A DNA stretch of 64,000 bases from Natronosalvus halobius (GTDB lineage: Archaea; Halobacteriota; Halobacteria; Halobacteriales; Natrialbaceae). The notes below the pieces were generated by a model. It was given only the letters and a program-made list of their open reading frames with translations. It made no database searches and was not told the DNA's origin. The stretch spans positions 1,116,001 to 1,180,000 of the forward strand of contig NZ_CP099997.1 of assembly GCF_024138145.1 (NCBI RefSeq), given 5' to 3'. Position numbers and translations under genes: made by a program. Below are positions 15,892 through 25,182 of this stretch, piece by piece; within the stretch, counting starts at the first letter, position 1; the number at the start of each line of letters is the position of its first letter.

Positions 15892-16551
15892 CTACAGATT
15901 TAGCGGCCGATCGGCGGAGATACAATCGACGCCGCGATATCCCAATGCTCGGGCGAGAAACTCGTGTTCGATCGACCAGGCGTGAACCTCCAGGCCGAGC
16001 GCCTTCGCTCGGGGTACCAGCCGAGTAAACAGACAGCGCCAGTAGTTTGCCCCGATAACGTCGCAATCGAGTTCGATGGCGGTCGTCACCGGATGTTCGA
16101 GATGACGACTGGCCAGGAGGCCGGTCGGCTGGTCGGGATCCAGGTCGCGTATTCGTCGGAGTTCCGGGTGGAGAAACGAGGTCGTCACGACCCGGTTTTC
16201 GACTCCCTCGAGCGCCTCGAGTACGTCCGCGGCGATACCGAGTTCCTTCATCTCGAGGTTGACCTCTAGCGAGGGCGGCAGCGCCTCGAGGACTTCATCT
16301 AGCGTCGGAATCGTATCCTCGGAGTCCAGGACGGTGAGCGCTCGCAGTTCCTCGAGCGGGCGATCCGCAATGGCGCCGGACTCGACGGTGACGCGCTCGA
16401 GTGTGTCGTCGTGGAAGACGACGAGTTCGCCGGAGCCACACCGTCGGACGTCGAATTCGACGGCGTCGGCGTACTCAGCTGCCGATTGGATCGCCCCAAT
16501 CGTGTTTTCGGGGGCCGTCCGGGCGAATCCGCGGTGAGCGATGAGTCGCAT
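15892..16551 (-). CDS. Glycerophosphodiester phosphodiesterase
   Basis: A 219-residue TIM-barrel enzyme that splits glycerophosphodiesters into sn-glycerol 3-phosphate (or the archaeal 1-phosphate) and an alcohol. The signature is complete: 'LIAHRGFARTAPENT' (His6, Arg7, Glu15, Asn16), 'VEFDVRRCGSGELVVFHDD' with metal-binding Glu/Asp and the second catalytic His, and 'LEVNLEMKE' further on. There is no signal peptide, so it works in the cytoplasm on lipid headgroup debris. The start is the ATG at 16551; the long open frame upstream is not coding-like. It is divergent from the SDR gene with a repeat-rich gap between. Confidence 0.92.
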   Translation of the reverse strand: MRLIAHRGFARTAPENTIGAIQSAAEYADAVEFDVRRCGSGELVVFHDDTLERVTVESGAIADRPLEELRALTVLDSEDTIPTLDEVLEALPPSLEVNLEMKELGIAADVLEALEGVENRVVTTSFLHPELRRIRDLDPDQPTGLLASRHLEHPVTTAIELDCDVIGANYWRCLFTRLVPRAKALGLEVHAWSIEHEFLARALGYRGVDCISADRPLNL

Positions 16552-16630
16552 TGCCTGTGTGGACACACTGGACGAACGTGCTTGAAGTCTGCCCTGTCGA
16601 TTGCCGCCGTGGTCTTTCGCATCGGAGTGT

Positions 16631-16741
16631 GATTTCGGCCGTTCCGCCCTCGAGAGCGACCTCGGCCATTCCTCACCGACATTCGAGTTTGGTCGATTCG
16701 CCCTCGAGTGCGGCTTTGGTCGATTCGTCCTCGAGTGCGAT
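16631..16741. repeat. 27-bp minisatellite between GDPD and SDR genes
   Basis: TTTGGTCGATTCGCCCTCGA... at 16688-16714 and a near copy at 16715-16741 differ at about 2 of 27 bases. Two more degenerate copies (CGGCCGTTCCGCCCTCGAG and CGGCCATTCCTCACC...) precede from 16631. The array fills most of the space between the divergent genes. The 243-base gap holds no gene. Confidence 0.75.
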
Positions 16742-16794
16742 ACCCACTCTACTCGCCCTCTAGTTTGATTCGGCTGGGCGTGGACGGGTCGCCC

Positions 16795-17508
16795 ATGTCG
16801 ACACCGACACTCGAGTTCGACGGAACCGTCGCGGTCATCACGGGCGCCAGCGGTGCGCTCGGAAGCGCCGCGGTCGACCGCTTTCGGGACGCGGGCGCAA
16901 CTGTCTGTGCCGTCGACGTCGTCGAACCCGACGACGAGGACGCACAGCTCGACCCCGACGCGGACACCCACTTCTACCAGGCGGACCTCACAGACGAGTC
17001 GGCCGTCGAATCCCTGTTCGAGACGGTACTCGACGATCACGGCCGATTCGACCACCTGCTGAACATCGCCGGGACTTGGCGCGGAGGCAATTACATCGAG
17101 GAGACGCCGCTCGAGGAGTTCGAACTGCTGGTCGACGTCAATCTCAAGTCGGCGTTCCTGGCGTCGAAATACGCCCTTCCGCACCTCCAGGAGACCGGGG
17201 GTGCCATCGTGAACGTGAGCGCGCGCTCGGGGCTCGAGGGTGGGTCGGGCGACGGCCCCTATCGGATCACCAAAGCCGGCGTAAAGATCCTGACCGAGAC
17301 GCTGGCCGAGGAAAACCGCGGGGCGGTCAGGGTGAACTGCGTCCTCCCCAGCGTGATCGACACGCCAGCAAACCGAGAGATGATGCCCGACGCGGACCAC
17401 GACTCGTGGGTCGACCCGGCCGACATCGCTGCAGTCATGGCGTTTCTCTGTAGCGACGGCGCCTCAGTGACCAGCGGCGCGGCCGTTCCGGTGTACGGCG
17501 AGGCTTGA
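16795..17508 (+). CDS. SDR-family oxidoreductase
   Basis: A 237-residue NAD(P)-dependent short-chain dehydrogenase/reductase. The cofactor motif is 'ITGASGALG' (Gly17-Gly23), an Asp ends beta-2 ('VDVVEPDDED', suggesting NAD), 'NIAG' follows, and the catalytic Ser142, Tyr156 and Lys160 ('PYRITKAG') have the usual 13-residue Ser-Tyr spacing. The length is that of a classical SDR. The ATG at 16795 fits the family start; the longer frame from 16708 runs through the minisatellite and is rejected. The substrate is unknown. Confidence 0.9.
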   Translation: MSTPTLEFDGTVAVITGASGALGSAAVDRFRDAGATVCAVDVVEPDDEDAQLDPDADTHFYQADLTDESAVESLFETVLDDHGRFDHLLNIAGTWRGGNYIEETPLEEFELLVDVNLKSAFLASKYALPHLQETGGAIVNVSARSGLEGGSGDGPYRITKAGVKILTETLAEENRGAVRVNCVLPSVIDTPANREMMPDADHDSWVDPADIAAVMAFLCSDGASVTSGAAVPVYGEA

Positions 17509-17694
17509 CCGTCCGTCGGGCGTCAGCGTGATCCATTTACATGGACCGAGTGGCGACGTCGAATTACTTCGAGGGTTGTGCAACCGAGCGCGCCCGAACC
17601 GTGTATGGCGTTCGCGGTTTACGCCTTTCAACCGGGTAAACAGTTCGCCAACCCGACACTGTCTCGTGATATCGACCGCCACAAGACCGAAGAG

Positions 17695-17703
17695 TTATTT
17701 ATA
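17695..17703 (+). promoter_or_regulatory. TATA box of the liv operon
   Basis: TTATTTATA at 17695-17703 lies 35-43 bases before the livH ATG at 17738. It is a strong archaeal TATA match and supports that start over the longer in-frame ORF from 17528. Confidence 0.65.
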
Positions 17704-17737
17704 CCCGCACTCGCTTGGTTACTTGATAGCTTCACAC

Positions 17738-18868
17738 ATGGGAGGTTCAGAATCAATTACTTGGGGAGCCCGTATACGGGAGCAACCGCTTCTGTTCGTG
17801 GCGATTATTGCGGGGGTGTTACTGGCACTCGACCTGATCGCCCGTCTTGCAGGGATCGAGATTCCGTTGACCGGCAGCCGAACGTTCGGTGGGACGCTCA
17901 CGTTCGGTCGGTTCAGAGGTCTCATCTGGAACGGAATTGTGGTCGGCCTCATTTTCGGGCTCGCCGGTATCGGACTCTCGATGACGTACAGCATTCTCAA
18001 CTTCGCGAACTTCTCTCACGGTGACCTGGTGACCACTGGTGCGTTCACCGGCTGGGGGGCAGCGCTGCTGGTCGCTGGGTGGGGTACGGCAGATACGGGG
18101 TATCTGTTGCTGGTCCGATCGGGGAGCGGAGAGAACGTCAACGAGATCGGCGCCTCCATCGTGGAAGCGCCGCTCGGTATCTTACTCGGTGTCGCCGTCG
18201 CCGCGGTCGCCACCGTGATCGTCGCCGTCGCGATCGACCGACTCGTCTACAAGCCGATGCGCGGACGGGGCGGCATTTCGCTGTTGATCGCCAGCATCGG
18301 AGCCGCGCTCGCGCTTCGCTACGTGATCCAGCTCGTCTACGACGGAACTAACCGCGGTGTCACGTCGACTCGGGACGTCGACGCGGAAATTCTCAGCCTC
18401 TCGGTCGACCTTCACGAGGCGTCGCTGGTCATCGTCGCCGTCGGGTTGATGCTCGGGATGCACCTCATGCTCCAGCGGACGAAACTCGGCAAGGCGATGC
18501 GCGCGATGGCAGACAACAAGGACCTCGCGCTCGTCACGGGGATTCCGACCGAGCGCGTAGTCACGGCGACCTGGGTCATCGGCGGGGCACTCGCCGGCAT
18601 TTCCGGCTACCTGTACGTCCTCGAGCGCGGGACGATCGAGTTCAACCTCGGCTGGTTCCTCCTGCTGTTCATCTTCGCCGCGGTCATTCTCGGCGGGATC
18701 GGTTCCATCTACGGCGCCATCGCCGGTGGCTTCGTCATCGGCTTCGTTCACGAGGTGTCGCTCATCTGGATTCCCTCGGACTTCAACGCCGCCGCGGCGT
18801 TCGTCATCATGATCCTTGTCCTGCTCTACCGTCCGCAGGGCATCTTCGGCGGGGTGACGACCGCATGA
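17738..18868 (+). CDS. livH: Branched-chain amino acid ABC transporter permease LivH
   Basis: A 376-residue inner permease of a branched-chain amino-acid importer. The LivH-type core is seen from 'GLIFGLAGIGLSMTYSILNF' and 'NFSHGDLVTTGAF' through 'LIASIGAALALRYVIQL' to the coupling segment 'LGKAMRAMADNKDLALVTGI' and 'AVILGGIGSIYGAIAGG'. About eight hydrophobic segments are visible. The ATG at 17738 is set by the TATA box 35-43 bases upstream. First gene of livH-livM-livG-livF, all joined by short overlaps; the binding protein livJ is convergent at 22049-23347. Confidence 0.92.
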   Translation: MGGSESITWGARIREQPLLFVAIIAGVLLALDLIARLAGIEIPLTGSRTFGGTLTFGRFRGLIWNGIVVGLIFGLAGIGLSMTYSILNFANFSHGDLVTTGAFTGWGAALLVAGWGTADTGYLLLVRSGSGENVNEIGASIVEAPLGILLGVAVAAVATVIVAVAIDRLVYKPMRGRGGISLLIASIGAALALRYVIQLVYDGTNRGVTSTRDVDAEILSLSVDLHEASLVIVAVGLMLGMHLMLQRTKLGKAMRAMADNKDLALVTGIPTERVVTATWVIGGALAGISGYLYVLERGTIEFNLGWFLLLFIFAAVILGGIGSIYGAIAGGFVIGFVHEVSLIWIPSDFNAAAAFVIMILVLLYRPQGIFGGVTTA

Positions 18869-20157
18869 GCGTCGAACAAGAAAGCGGCGGATCGTCCGGC
18901 GCCGACGAGCCGACCGACGTTCGGGGCGTGTTGGCCCGGGAGGTGGCAGCGACTGACTTCCGGCTCGTCCTGCTCACGCTCCTCGGCGTATATGCGCTGT
19001 TTGCCATCTTTACGCTCATCTCGGGTGACGGTATGGGAGCGCTCAAATCCCGGTACACACGGTTGTCGTTCCTGTTCGCCGCCTACGCCGTGCTGGCACT
19101 GGCCCTCAACCTCCAGTGGGGGTACACTGGCCTGTTCAACATCGGCGTCGCCGGGTTCATGGCCGTTGGCGTCTACACCATGTCAGTGGTGTCGACGCCG
19201 CCTGACGCGATTTCTGGCCAGGGACTGGGCCTCCCGCTTCCGATCGGCATCATTGCGGGCATGATCGTCGCCGCGCTCGTCGGCCTCATCGCCGCGGTTC
19301 CGGCGCTTCGGCTACGCGCTGACTACCTCGCAATCGTAACCCTCGGCCTATCCGAGATTATCCGGCTCACGGCCAACTCAAAGAATCTCTCGGACTGGAC
19401 GGTGGCGACCTTCGGGTTCGGAACCGGCGGCGGCAGCGGGACGGACCTTCCCGCCCGCCCCACCGATGGCCTGGTCGAGACCTACTACGCGGCCAACAAC
19501 ACGCTGGCTCAACGCGCCGCCTGGGTTCTCGTGATGGCCGTGTTCGTCGTCGCCATCTACTGGCTCCTGGCCCGGGTGGGGAACTCCCCGTTCGGACGGG
19601 TCCTCAAGGCGATTCGCGAGGACGAACTCGTCGCACAGTCACTCGGCAAGGACACCCGCTGGTTCAAGATCAAGGTGTTCATGCTCGGGTGTGCCCTGAT
19701 GGGACTCGGCGGTATCCTCTGGCAGGGCTCCCAGAGCTACGTCAGTCCGGACTCCTTCCGACCCATCGTCACCTTCTACGTGTTCATTGCCGTCATCATC
19801 GGCGGGTCGGGATCGAACACTGGTAGCGTCATCGGATCGATCCTCTTCGTCGGACTCCTGTTCGAGGGGCCACGAACCCTCGGCAACATCGTCTCGAGCG
19901 CAGTCGACCTCGGAGTGCCACCGGGGACGTTCGCCGGCGCGGTCGAACCGCTTGCCGTCTTCAACTTCGCTCCGCTCCTGGCGTTCCTGGTCGACAACAT
20001 TTCGTCGTTCCGATTTATCCTGCTCGGCGTCGTACTCATCGTCATCATGCAACAGCGTCCAGAAGGGATGCTCGGCCACCGAACCGAATCGGCGGCTGCA
20101 GTTGGACTCGACCGCGACACCCGTGCCGGGACCACGGGGGGTGACCACGATGAGTGA
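18865..20157 (+). CDS. livM: Branched-chain amino acid ABC transporter permease LivM
   Basis: A 430-residue second permease. A polar N-terminus of about 30 residues precedes the first helix. The LivM core is visible as 'LALNLQWGYTGLFNIGVAGF', 'LRLRADYLAIVTLGLSEIIR' and 'SPFGRVLKAIREDELVAQSL' (the ATPase-contact loop), then 'VIIGGSGSNTGSVIGSILF'. It is longer than bacterial LivM in the periplasmic loop near 'GGGSGTDLPARP'. Its ATG overlaps the livH stop by 4 bases. It pairs with LivH to form the channel. Confidence 0.92.
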   Translation: MSVEQESGGSSGADEPTDVRGVLAREVAATDFRLVLLTLLGVYALFAIFTLISGDGMGALKSRYTRLSFLFAAYAVLALALNLQWGYTGLFNIGVAGFMAVGVYTMSVVSTPPDAISGQGLGLPLPIGIIAGMIVAALVGLIAAVPALRLRADYLAIVTLGLSEIIRLTANSKNLSDWTVATFGFGTGGGSGTDLPARPTDGLVETYYAANNTLAQRAAWVLVMAVFVVAIYWLLARVGNSPFGRVLKAIREDELVAQSLGKDTRWFKIKVFMLGCALMGLGGILWQGSQSYVSPDSFRPIVTFYVFIAVIIGGSGSNTGSVIGSILFVGLLFEGPRTLGNIVSSAVDLGVPPGTFAGAVEPLAVFNFAPLLAFLVDNISSFRFILLGVVLIVIMQQRPEGMLGHRTESAAAVGLDRDTRAGTTGGDHDE

Positions 20158-21010
20158 TACAACCAGTACCGACGCGGACGACGCGGCTCGAGCCGCGGGG
20201 ACGGAGGCGACGGCCGGGGACCAGTCCGAACCGGCAACCGACGTCCCGCTCCGGATCGAGAACCTTCGAAAGACCTTCGGCGGCATCGTCGCCGTCGACG
20301 ACGCGACCTTCGAGGTCGAAGCCGGATCGCTCACCGGGCTCATCGGGCCGAACGGGGCCGGCAAATCGACGACGTTCAATTGCATCGCTGGCGCGCACAC
20401 GCCCGACTCGGGGACGGTCAGCTTCCAGGGCGAGGACATCACGGGCCTCCGCCCCGACCAGGTCGCCAACAAGGGCCTCGTCAGAACGTTCCAGATCGCT
20501 CGCGAACTCGAGGAGATGACCGTCCTGGAGAACCTCATGCTCGCCCCACAGGGGCAACTCGGCGAATCGCTGTGGCGGTCGGTGACGCCGGGCGTCCGCG
20601 GAGAGGTCGTCGAACAGGAAATCGAGATCCGTGACCGGGTCTGGGAGATGCTCGACTTCTTCGAAATCGATCACATCGCTCACACGCAGGCGGGAACGCT
20701 CTCGGGCGGCCAGCGAAAACTCCTCGAGATGGCCCGGGCGTTGATGACCGATCCGGATATGCTATTGCTCGACGAACCGCTCGCGGGCGTCAACCCGACG
20801 CTTGAGGAGAAACTGCTCGATCGGGTTCACGAACTCCGAGAGCAGGGGTACACGTTCCTGCTCGTCGAGCACGACATGGACGTCATCATGGAGAACTGCG
20901 AACACGTGATCGTGATGCACCAGGGATCGGTGCTGGCCGAAGGCGAACCGGCAGCGGTCCAGAGCAACGAACGGGTTATCCAGGCGTACCTGGGGGAGAT
21001 GGACGTATGA
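20150..21010 (+). CDS. livG: Branched-chain amino acid ABC transporter ATPase LivG
   Basis: A 286-residue ATPase. After an acidic 30-residue N-terminus rich in Asp/Ala/Thr come Walker A 'GPNGAGKSTT', the long LivG insertion between Walker A and the signature ('GLVRTFQIARELEEMTVLEN'), the signature 'LSGGQRKLLEMARAL' and Walker B 'LLLDEPLAGVNP'. The ATG at 20150 lies 8 bases inside livM; upstream frame is livM shadow. It overlaps livF by 4 bases. Works with LivF to power import. Confidence 0.94.
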   Translation: MSDTTSTDADDAARAAGTEATAGDQSEPATDVPLRIENLRKTFGGIVAVDDATFEVEAGSLTGLIGPNGAGKSTTFNCIAGAHTPDSGTVSFQGEDITGLRPDQVANKGLVRTFQIARELEEMTVLENLMLAPQGQLGESLWRSVTPGVRGEVVEQEIEIRDRVWEMLDFFEIDHIAHTQAGTLSGGQRKLLEMARALMTDPDMLLLDEPLAGVNPTLEEKLLDRVHELREQGYTFLLVEHDMDVIMENCEHVIVMHQGSVLAEGEPAAVQSNERVIQAYLGEMDV

Positions 21011-21849
21011 GCGCCGATCAGCCAGAGTCACAGACACAGACGGCCGAAACCGAGACGAACCGATCGACCGAACCGAGCGCGGACGGTGATAGCGGTAGCA
21101 ACGGGGTCTCCGCACTCCGGGACCCGCTGGCGACAGTCCCCGAGAAGACGATCCTCTCCGTTCGGGACCTCGACGCTGGCTACGGCGACCTCCAGATCCT
21201 GACCGACGTCGACCTTGACGTCGGCGAGGGGGAGTACGTCACCATCGTCGGCCCGAACGGTGCCGGTAAGTCGACGCTCATGAAGTCGGTATTCGGCCTG
21301 ACGGCGTACATGGGCGGGTCGATCACCTTCCAGGACGAGGAGATTCACCCCCTCGCCCCCGAAGAGATTATCCACAAGGGCATCAGCTACGTCCCCCAGA
21401 ACGGGAACATCTTCGGCACGCTCACCGTCGAGGAGAACCTCGAGATGGGCGCGTACATCCTCGACTCGGTGCCCGAGGATCGACTCGAGGCCGTCTACGA
21501 ACGGTTCCCGGTGCTTCGGGAGCGTCGCGAGCAGAAAGCCGGGACGATGTCCGGCGGACAGCGCCAGATGGTCGCAATGGGGCGAGCCCTGATGCTCGAT
21601 CCAGATCTGCTGTTGCTCGACGAGCCGTCGGCCGGGCTTGCTCCGGACCTCGTCCAGGACATGTTCGACCGGATCGATCGGATCAACGACGACGGGACGG
21701 CAATCCTGATGGTCGAACAGAACGCCAAGACTGCTCTCAGACACTGTGACCGGGGCTACGTGCTCGCACAGGGCGAAAACAGTTACACCGACACCGGGGA
21801 TCGATTGCTGGCCGACGACGAGGTGCGTCAGCAGTTCCTCGGCGGGTAA
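21007..21849 (+). CDS. livF: Branched-chain amino acid ABC transporter ATPase LivF
   Basis: A 280-residue ATPase and last gene of the livHMGF run. An unusually long Gln/Thr/Ser-rich N-terminus of about 45 residues is followed by Walker A 'GPNGAGKSTLMKSVFGL', the LivF-type 'ISYVPQNGNIFGTLTVEENL', the signature 'MSGGQRQMVAMGRAL' and Walker B 'LLLDEPSAGLAP'. Bacterial LivF is near 235 residues, so the N-terminal tail is the extra part. The ATG overlaps the livG stop (ATGA). It is convergent with livJ. Confidence 0.94.
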   Translation: MSADQPESQTQTAETETNRSTEPSADGDSGSNGVSALRDPLATVPEKTILSVRDLDAGYGDLQILTDVDLDVGEGEYVTIVGPNGAGKSTLMKSVFGLTAYMGGSITFQDEEIHPLAPEEIIHKGISYVPQNGNIFGTLTVEENLEMGAYILDSVPEDRLEAVYERFPVLRERREQKAGTMSGGQRQMVAMGRALMLDPDLLLLDEPSAGLAPDLVQDMFDRIDRINDDGTAILMVEQNAKTALRHCDRGYVLAQGENSYTDTGDRLLADDEVRQQFLGG

Positions 21850-21902
21850 TCGGTTCCCGGCAATCGACGAATTACTCCTTTCGGCGTTTCGTGGGATTAC
21901 TC

Positions 21903-21958
21903 TTTCTCGAAGGCGGATTCAGTATCGTGGTTTCTCGGAGGCGGATCCAGTATCGTGA
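21903..21958. repeat. 28-bp tandem repeat between livF and livJ
   Basis: TTTCTCGAAGGCGGATTCAG... (21903-21930) and its near copy (21931-21958) differ at three positions; a third copy begins (TTTCTCGAAC) at 21959. It lies between the convergent livF and livJ ends. No gene is present in the 199-base gap. Confidence 0.8.
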
Positions 21959-22022
21959 TTTCTCGAACGTGCATATCGAAATCGCAATAGCCGCTACTCG
22001 AGTCGGAGCATCGACAAACGTC

Positions 22023-22028
22023 AAAAAA
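22023..22028 (-). terminator. T-tract terminator of livJ
   Basis: A run of six T on the minus strand, 21-26 bases beyond the livJ stop codon. Archaeal RNA polymerase stops at such tracts. No hairpin is needed or seen. Confidence 0.45.
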
Positions 22029-22048
22029 TCGACTGCGTCCGATCGACC

Positions 22049-23347
22049 CTATTCCGCTTCGAAGTCGATCGTGTCCTGAACCTCGATACCGCCACCCTGG
22101 TACCGCATGACGTCGTAGGCGACGCTCACCATGTCTCCATTGTCGTCGAAGTCGACGGGGGAGGAGGCGCCAACGTAGTTGATCTCCTCACCGTCGGCAA
22201 CTGCGGCGGCGGCGTCGGCGAGTTCGCTCGGCCCGTACTCGGTTCCTTCGGGGTTCGCAACCTCGGGAATGGCGTCACGGACCGCCGTGCCGTCGGCCTC
22301 GTCACCGCCCGCGGCGATCGTCGCGAGGGTGATGACCGCGGCCGCGTCGTAGGCCTGGGCGTTGAAGACTTCCGGAGCGGAGCCGAACTCCTCTTCGTAC
22401 TGGTCGGCGAAGAAGTCCGCTCCAGGACCGGCGGCACTCGGTGCGGTACCCCAGACGTCTTCCATTTCGTTCCCGACTTCGCCCGGTAGTTCCGAATCGA
22501 TGAGGCCGTCGGGGACGATGATGGAGCCGTCCCAGTCATCCGCGTAGTCGCTGTAGTAATCGCGGAAGAGCGTAATGCCGGACTGTGGGAAGCCGACGAC
22601 CATCAGCACGTCCGGCTCGTCGGCGAGGGCGTCACCGAGCTGTGAACTGTACGTGGACTGTTCGGCCTCGAACGAGACGCGGTTCGTCACCTCGCCGCCC
22701 TCCTCCTCGAACGCATTGACGTACGAATTTTCGAGTGCCTGCCCGTAGTCGTCGTTCAGATACAGGGTCGCAGTCGAAGTTCCCTCCAGGTCCTCCGAGA
22801 CGACCTGGGCCATGACGGGGCCCTGGAGTGCGTCACTCGGACACGTCCGGAAGATGAAGCCGTCGTCCTCGAGGTCCGTGACCGCCGGTGCGGTCGACGA
22901 GGGCGACATGCCGACGACCTGGTTCGGGATGAAGACCTGACGAGTCACCTGCAGGTTGACGTTCGAGGCGGCCGGGCCAACGACCGCGGGCATCCCGCTG
23001 TCGACGAGGTTCTGTGCCGACGACTGGCCGGCGGAGGGATCCGTTTCCGTGTCGCCCGTCTGGACGTCGAAGTCGAGGGAGCCACTGAGCTGGCGTTCGA
23101 CCAGCAACGCCCCGTCACGCATCGTCCCACCGAGACTGCCGAGGTCGCCCGTCTCGGGCATCAAGACCCCGTATCGAACGGTTCCATCGTAGTCGACTTC
23201 AGCGCCACCGTTGCCGTTGCCATTTCCATTGCCGTTGCCGTTCCCACCATTGCCGTCTCCCTGTCCGTCGAGACAGCCAGCAATGCCGAGTGCACCTGCT
23301 GCACCGATACCGGTTAGCACCTTTCGTCGTGGTAGCTTCTGTACCAT
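22049..23347 (-). CDS. livJ: Branched-chain amino acid ABC transporter substrate-binding lipoprotein LivJ
   Basis: A 432-residue extracellular binding protein of the Peripla_BP_6 (LivJ/AmiC) type. The N-terminus is a Tat lipoprotein signal: 'PRRKVLTGIGAAGALGIAGC' with the lipobox Cys25. A Gly/Asn linker built from GGN/GNGN units (about residues 30-50) tethers the domain. Then 'VRYGVLMPETGDLGSLGG' opens the two-lobed ligand domain; 'NDDYGQALENSYVNAFEEEG' and 'DVLMVVGFPQSG' are typical lobe motifs. It has its own promoter and is convergent with livHMGF. Ligand presumed Leu/Ile/Val or another amino acid or amide. Confidence 0.92.
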   Translation of the reverse strand: MVQKLPRRKVLTGIGAAGALGIAGCLDGQGDGNGGNGNGNGNGNGNGGAEVDYDGTVRYGVLMPETGDLGSLGGTMRDGALLVERQLSGSLDFDVQTGDTETDPSAGQSSAQNLVDSGMPAVVGPAASNVNLQVTRQVFIPNQVVGMSPSSTAPAVTDLEDDGFIFRTCPSDALQGPVMAQVVSEDLEGTSTATLYLNDDYGQALENSYVNAFEEEGGEVTNRVSFEAEQSTYSSQLGDALADEPDVLMVVGFPQSGITLFRDYYSDYADDWDGSIIVPDGLIDSELPGEVGNEMEDVWGTAPSAAGPGADFFADQYEEEFGSAPEVFNAQAYDAAAVITLATIAAGGDEADGTAVRDAIPEVANPEGTEYGPSELADAAAAVADGEEINYVGASSPVDFDDNGDMVSVAYDVMRYQGGGIEVQDTIDFEAE

Positions 23348-23376
23348 GCTTCTTGATATCGCGGGGGATACAAAGA

Positions 23377-23383
23377 CTTTATG
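23377..23383 (-). promoter_or_regulatory. TATA-like box of livJ
   Basis: CATAAAG on the minus strand, 30-36 bases before the livJ ATG at 23347. It fits a leaderless transcript separate from livHMGF. Confidence 0.5.
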
Positions 23384-23631
23384 CGTGAAATTGATCACGT
23401 TCCGATATATCACGGGGTTTCGACGAAAATAGGGCTTCCTCCCGACGATCACCGGCGGTAAATTCATGATAGACGTGGAATTGGCGGTGTTCCGATCGGT
23501 GAAGTTGTTTGGTGACACACCGAGAGGTACGGCGCCAATCGGCGACACAACCCGCAAGGGACCATCCCAGAACGCTTTTTGTGCCCCTGGTCGTTCCCTC
23601 GGGCAATGAGCGGCCACGGGTGGAACGACCG

Positions 23632-25182
23632 ATGACGATGGAAGAGCGTATCGAGGAACTCGAGTCCATGCGCGAGGAAGCGCTGCTCGGGGGCGGTGAA
23701 GAGCGAATCGAACGCCAGCACGAGAAGGGAAAGATGACCGCGCGAGAGCGCATCGAGTACTTCCTCGACGACGACACCTTCACCGAGTTCGACCAGCTCC
23801 GAACCCACGAGGAGCGCAACTTCGGGATGGAAGAGCGCAAGGTCCTCGGCGACGGCGTCGTCACCGGCTACGGCGAGGTCGACGGACGGAACGTCTTCGT
23901 CTTCGCCCACGACTTTACCGTCTTCGGTGGTTCTCTGGGCGAAGTCTTCGCCGAGAAGGTGACGAAGGTGATGGACATGGCGATGGAGGTCGGTGCCCCC
24001 ATCGTCGGCCTGAACGACTCTGCGGGCGCCCGCATCCAGGAGGGCGTCAAGAGTCTCGCCGGATTCACCGAAATCTTCCGCCGGAACCAGCAAGCCAGCG
24101 GCGTCATCCCCCAGATTTCCTCGATCATGGGGCCGTGTGCCGGGGGCGCGGTCTACTCTCCCTCGATCACGGACTTCATCTTCATGGTCGAGGACTCGAG
24201 CCACATGTACATCACCGGGCCCGGCGTCACGAAGACCGTCACCGGCGAGGACGTCACCCACGAGGAACTCGGCGGGGCGCTCACGCACGCGAACAAGACG
24301 GGCGTCGCCCAGTTCGCCTGTGAATCCGAAGAGCAGGCCCTGGATGACATCCGGCGACTGCTCTCGTACCTCCCGCAGAACAACGTCGAGGACCCCCCGC
24401 GGGTGGAGCCGTGGGACGACCCCGACCGTCGGGACGAGGCCCTCGAGTCCATCGTCCCCGACAGTCCCCAGAAGCCCTACGACATGACCGACGTCATCGA
24501 GACGGTGATGGACGAGGGCTCGTTCTTCGAGGTGGCCGAGAACTACGCGAAAAATATCGTCGTCGGCTTCTCACGACTCGACGGTCGGTCGGTCGGCGTC
24601 GTCGCGAACCAGCCGCGGGTCAACGCCGGCACGCTCACCGTCGACGCCTCGATGAAGGCGTCCCGGTTCGTCCGCTTCTGCGATTCGTTCAACATCCCCA
24701 TCGTGACCTTCGTCGACGTGCCCGGCTACATGCCCGGGACCGACCAGGAACACCGCGGGATCATCCGCCACGGAGCAAAACTGCTCTATGCGTTCTCGGA
24801 GGCATCCGTTCCTCTCCTGACGGTCATCACCCGCAAAGCCTACGGCGGCGCCTACTGCGTGATGGCCTCGAAGAACCTCGGCGCGGACATCAACTACGCC
24901 TGGCCGACGGCCGAAATTGCTGTCATGGGGCCGAAGGGCGCGGTCAACATCCTTTACCGCAAGGAACTCGCCGAGGCCGACGACCCGGACGCCCTGCGCG
25001 AGGAACTCATCGAAGAGTACCGCGAGGAGTTCGCCAATCCCTACACCGCCACCGACAAGGGCTTCCTGGACGACGTGATCCGTCCGACCGAAACCCGCCC
25101 ACGGCTGATCCGGGACCTCGAGATGCTCGAGACTAAACGCGAAGACACGCCCGACAAGAAACACGGGAACATCCCCCTGTGA
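23632..25182 (+). CDS. pccB: Propionyl/acyl-CoA carboxylase carboxyltransferase subunit PccB
   Basis: A 516-residue carboxyltransferase that moves the carboxyl group from biotin to propionyl-CoA (or acetyl-CoA). Both crotonase-like halves are present: N-terminal '[19 protein letters not shown]'-type region with '[18 protein letters not shown]' and '[17 protein letters not shown]', and C-terminal '[19 protein letters not shown]' with '[15 protein letters not shown]'. The start is ATG 23632 or 23638 ([10 protein letters not shown]). It is followed directly by pccX and, 389 bases after that, by pccA, the order described for Haloferax mediterranei. Propionyl-CoA arises from Val/Ile breakdown, which fits the liv genes beside it. 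Confidence 0.93.
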   Translation: MTMEERIEELESMREEALLGGGEERIERQHEKGKMTARERIEYFLDDDTFTEFDQLRTHEERNFGMEERKVLGDGVVTGYGEVDGRNVFVFAHDFTVFGGSLGEVFAEKVTKVMDMAMEVGAPIVGLNDSAGARIQEGVKSLAGFTEIFRRNQQASGVIPQISSIMGPCAGGAVYSPSITDFIFMVEDSSHMYITGPGVTKTVTGEDVTHEELGGALTHANKTGVAQFACESEEQALDDIRRLLSYLPQNNVEDPPRVEPWDDPDRRDEALESIVPDSPQKPYDMTDVIETVMDEGSFFEVAENYAKNIVVGFSRLDGRSVGVVANQPRVNAGTLTVDASMKASRFVRFCDSFNIPIVTFVDVPGYMPGTDQEHRGIIRHGAKLLYAFSEASVPLLTVITRKAYGGAYCVMASKNLGADINYAWPTAEIAVMGPKGAVNILYRKELAEADDPDALREELIEEYREEFANPYTATDKGFLDDVIRPTETRPRLIRDLEMLETKREDTPDKKHGNIPL

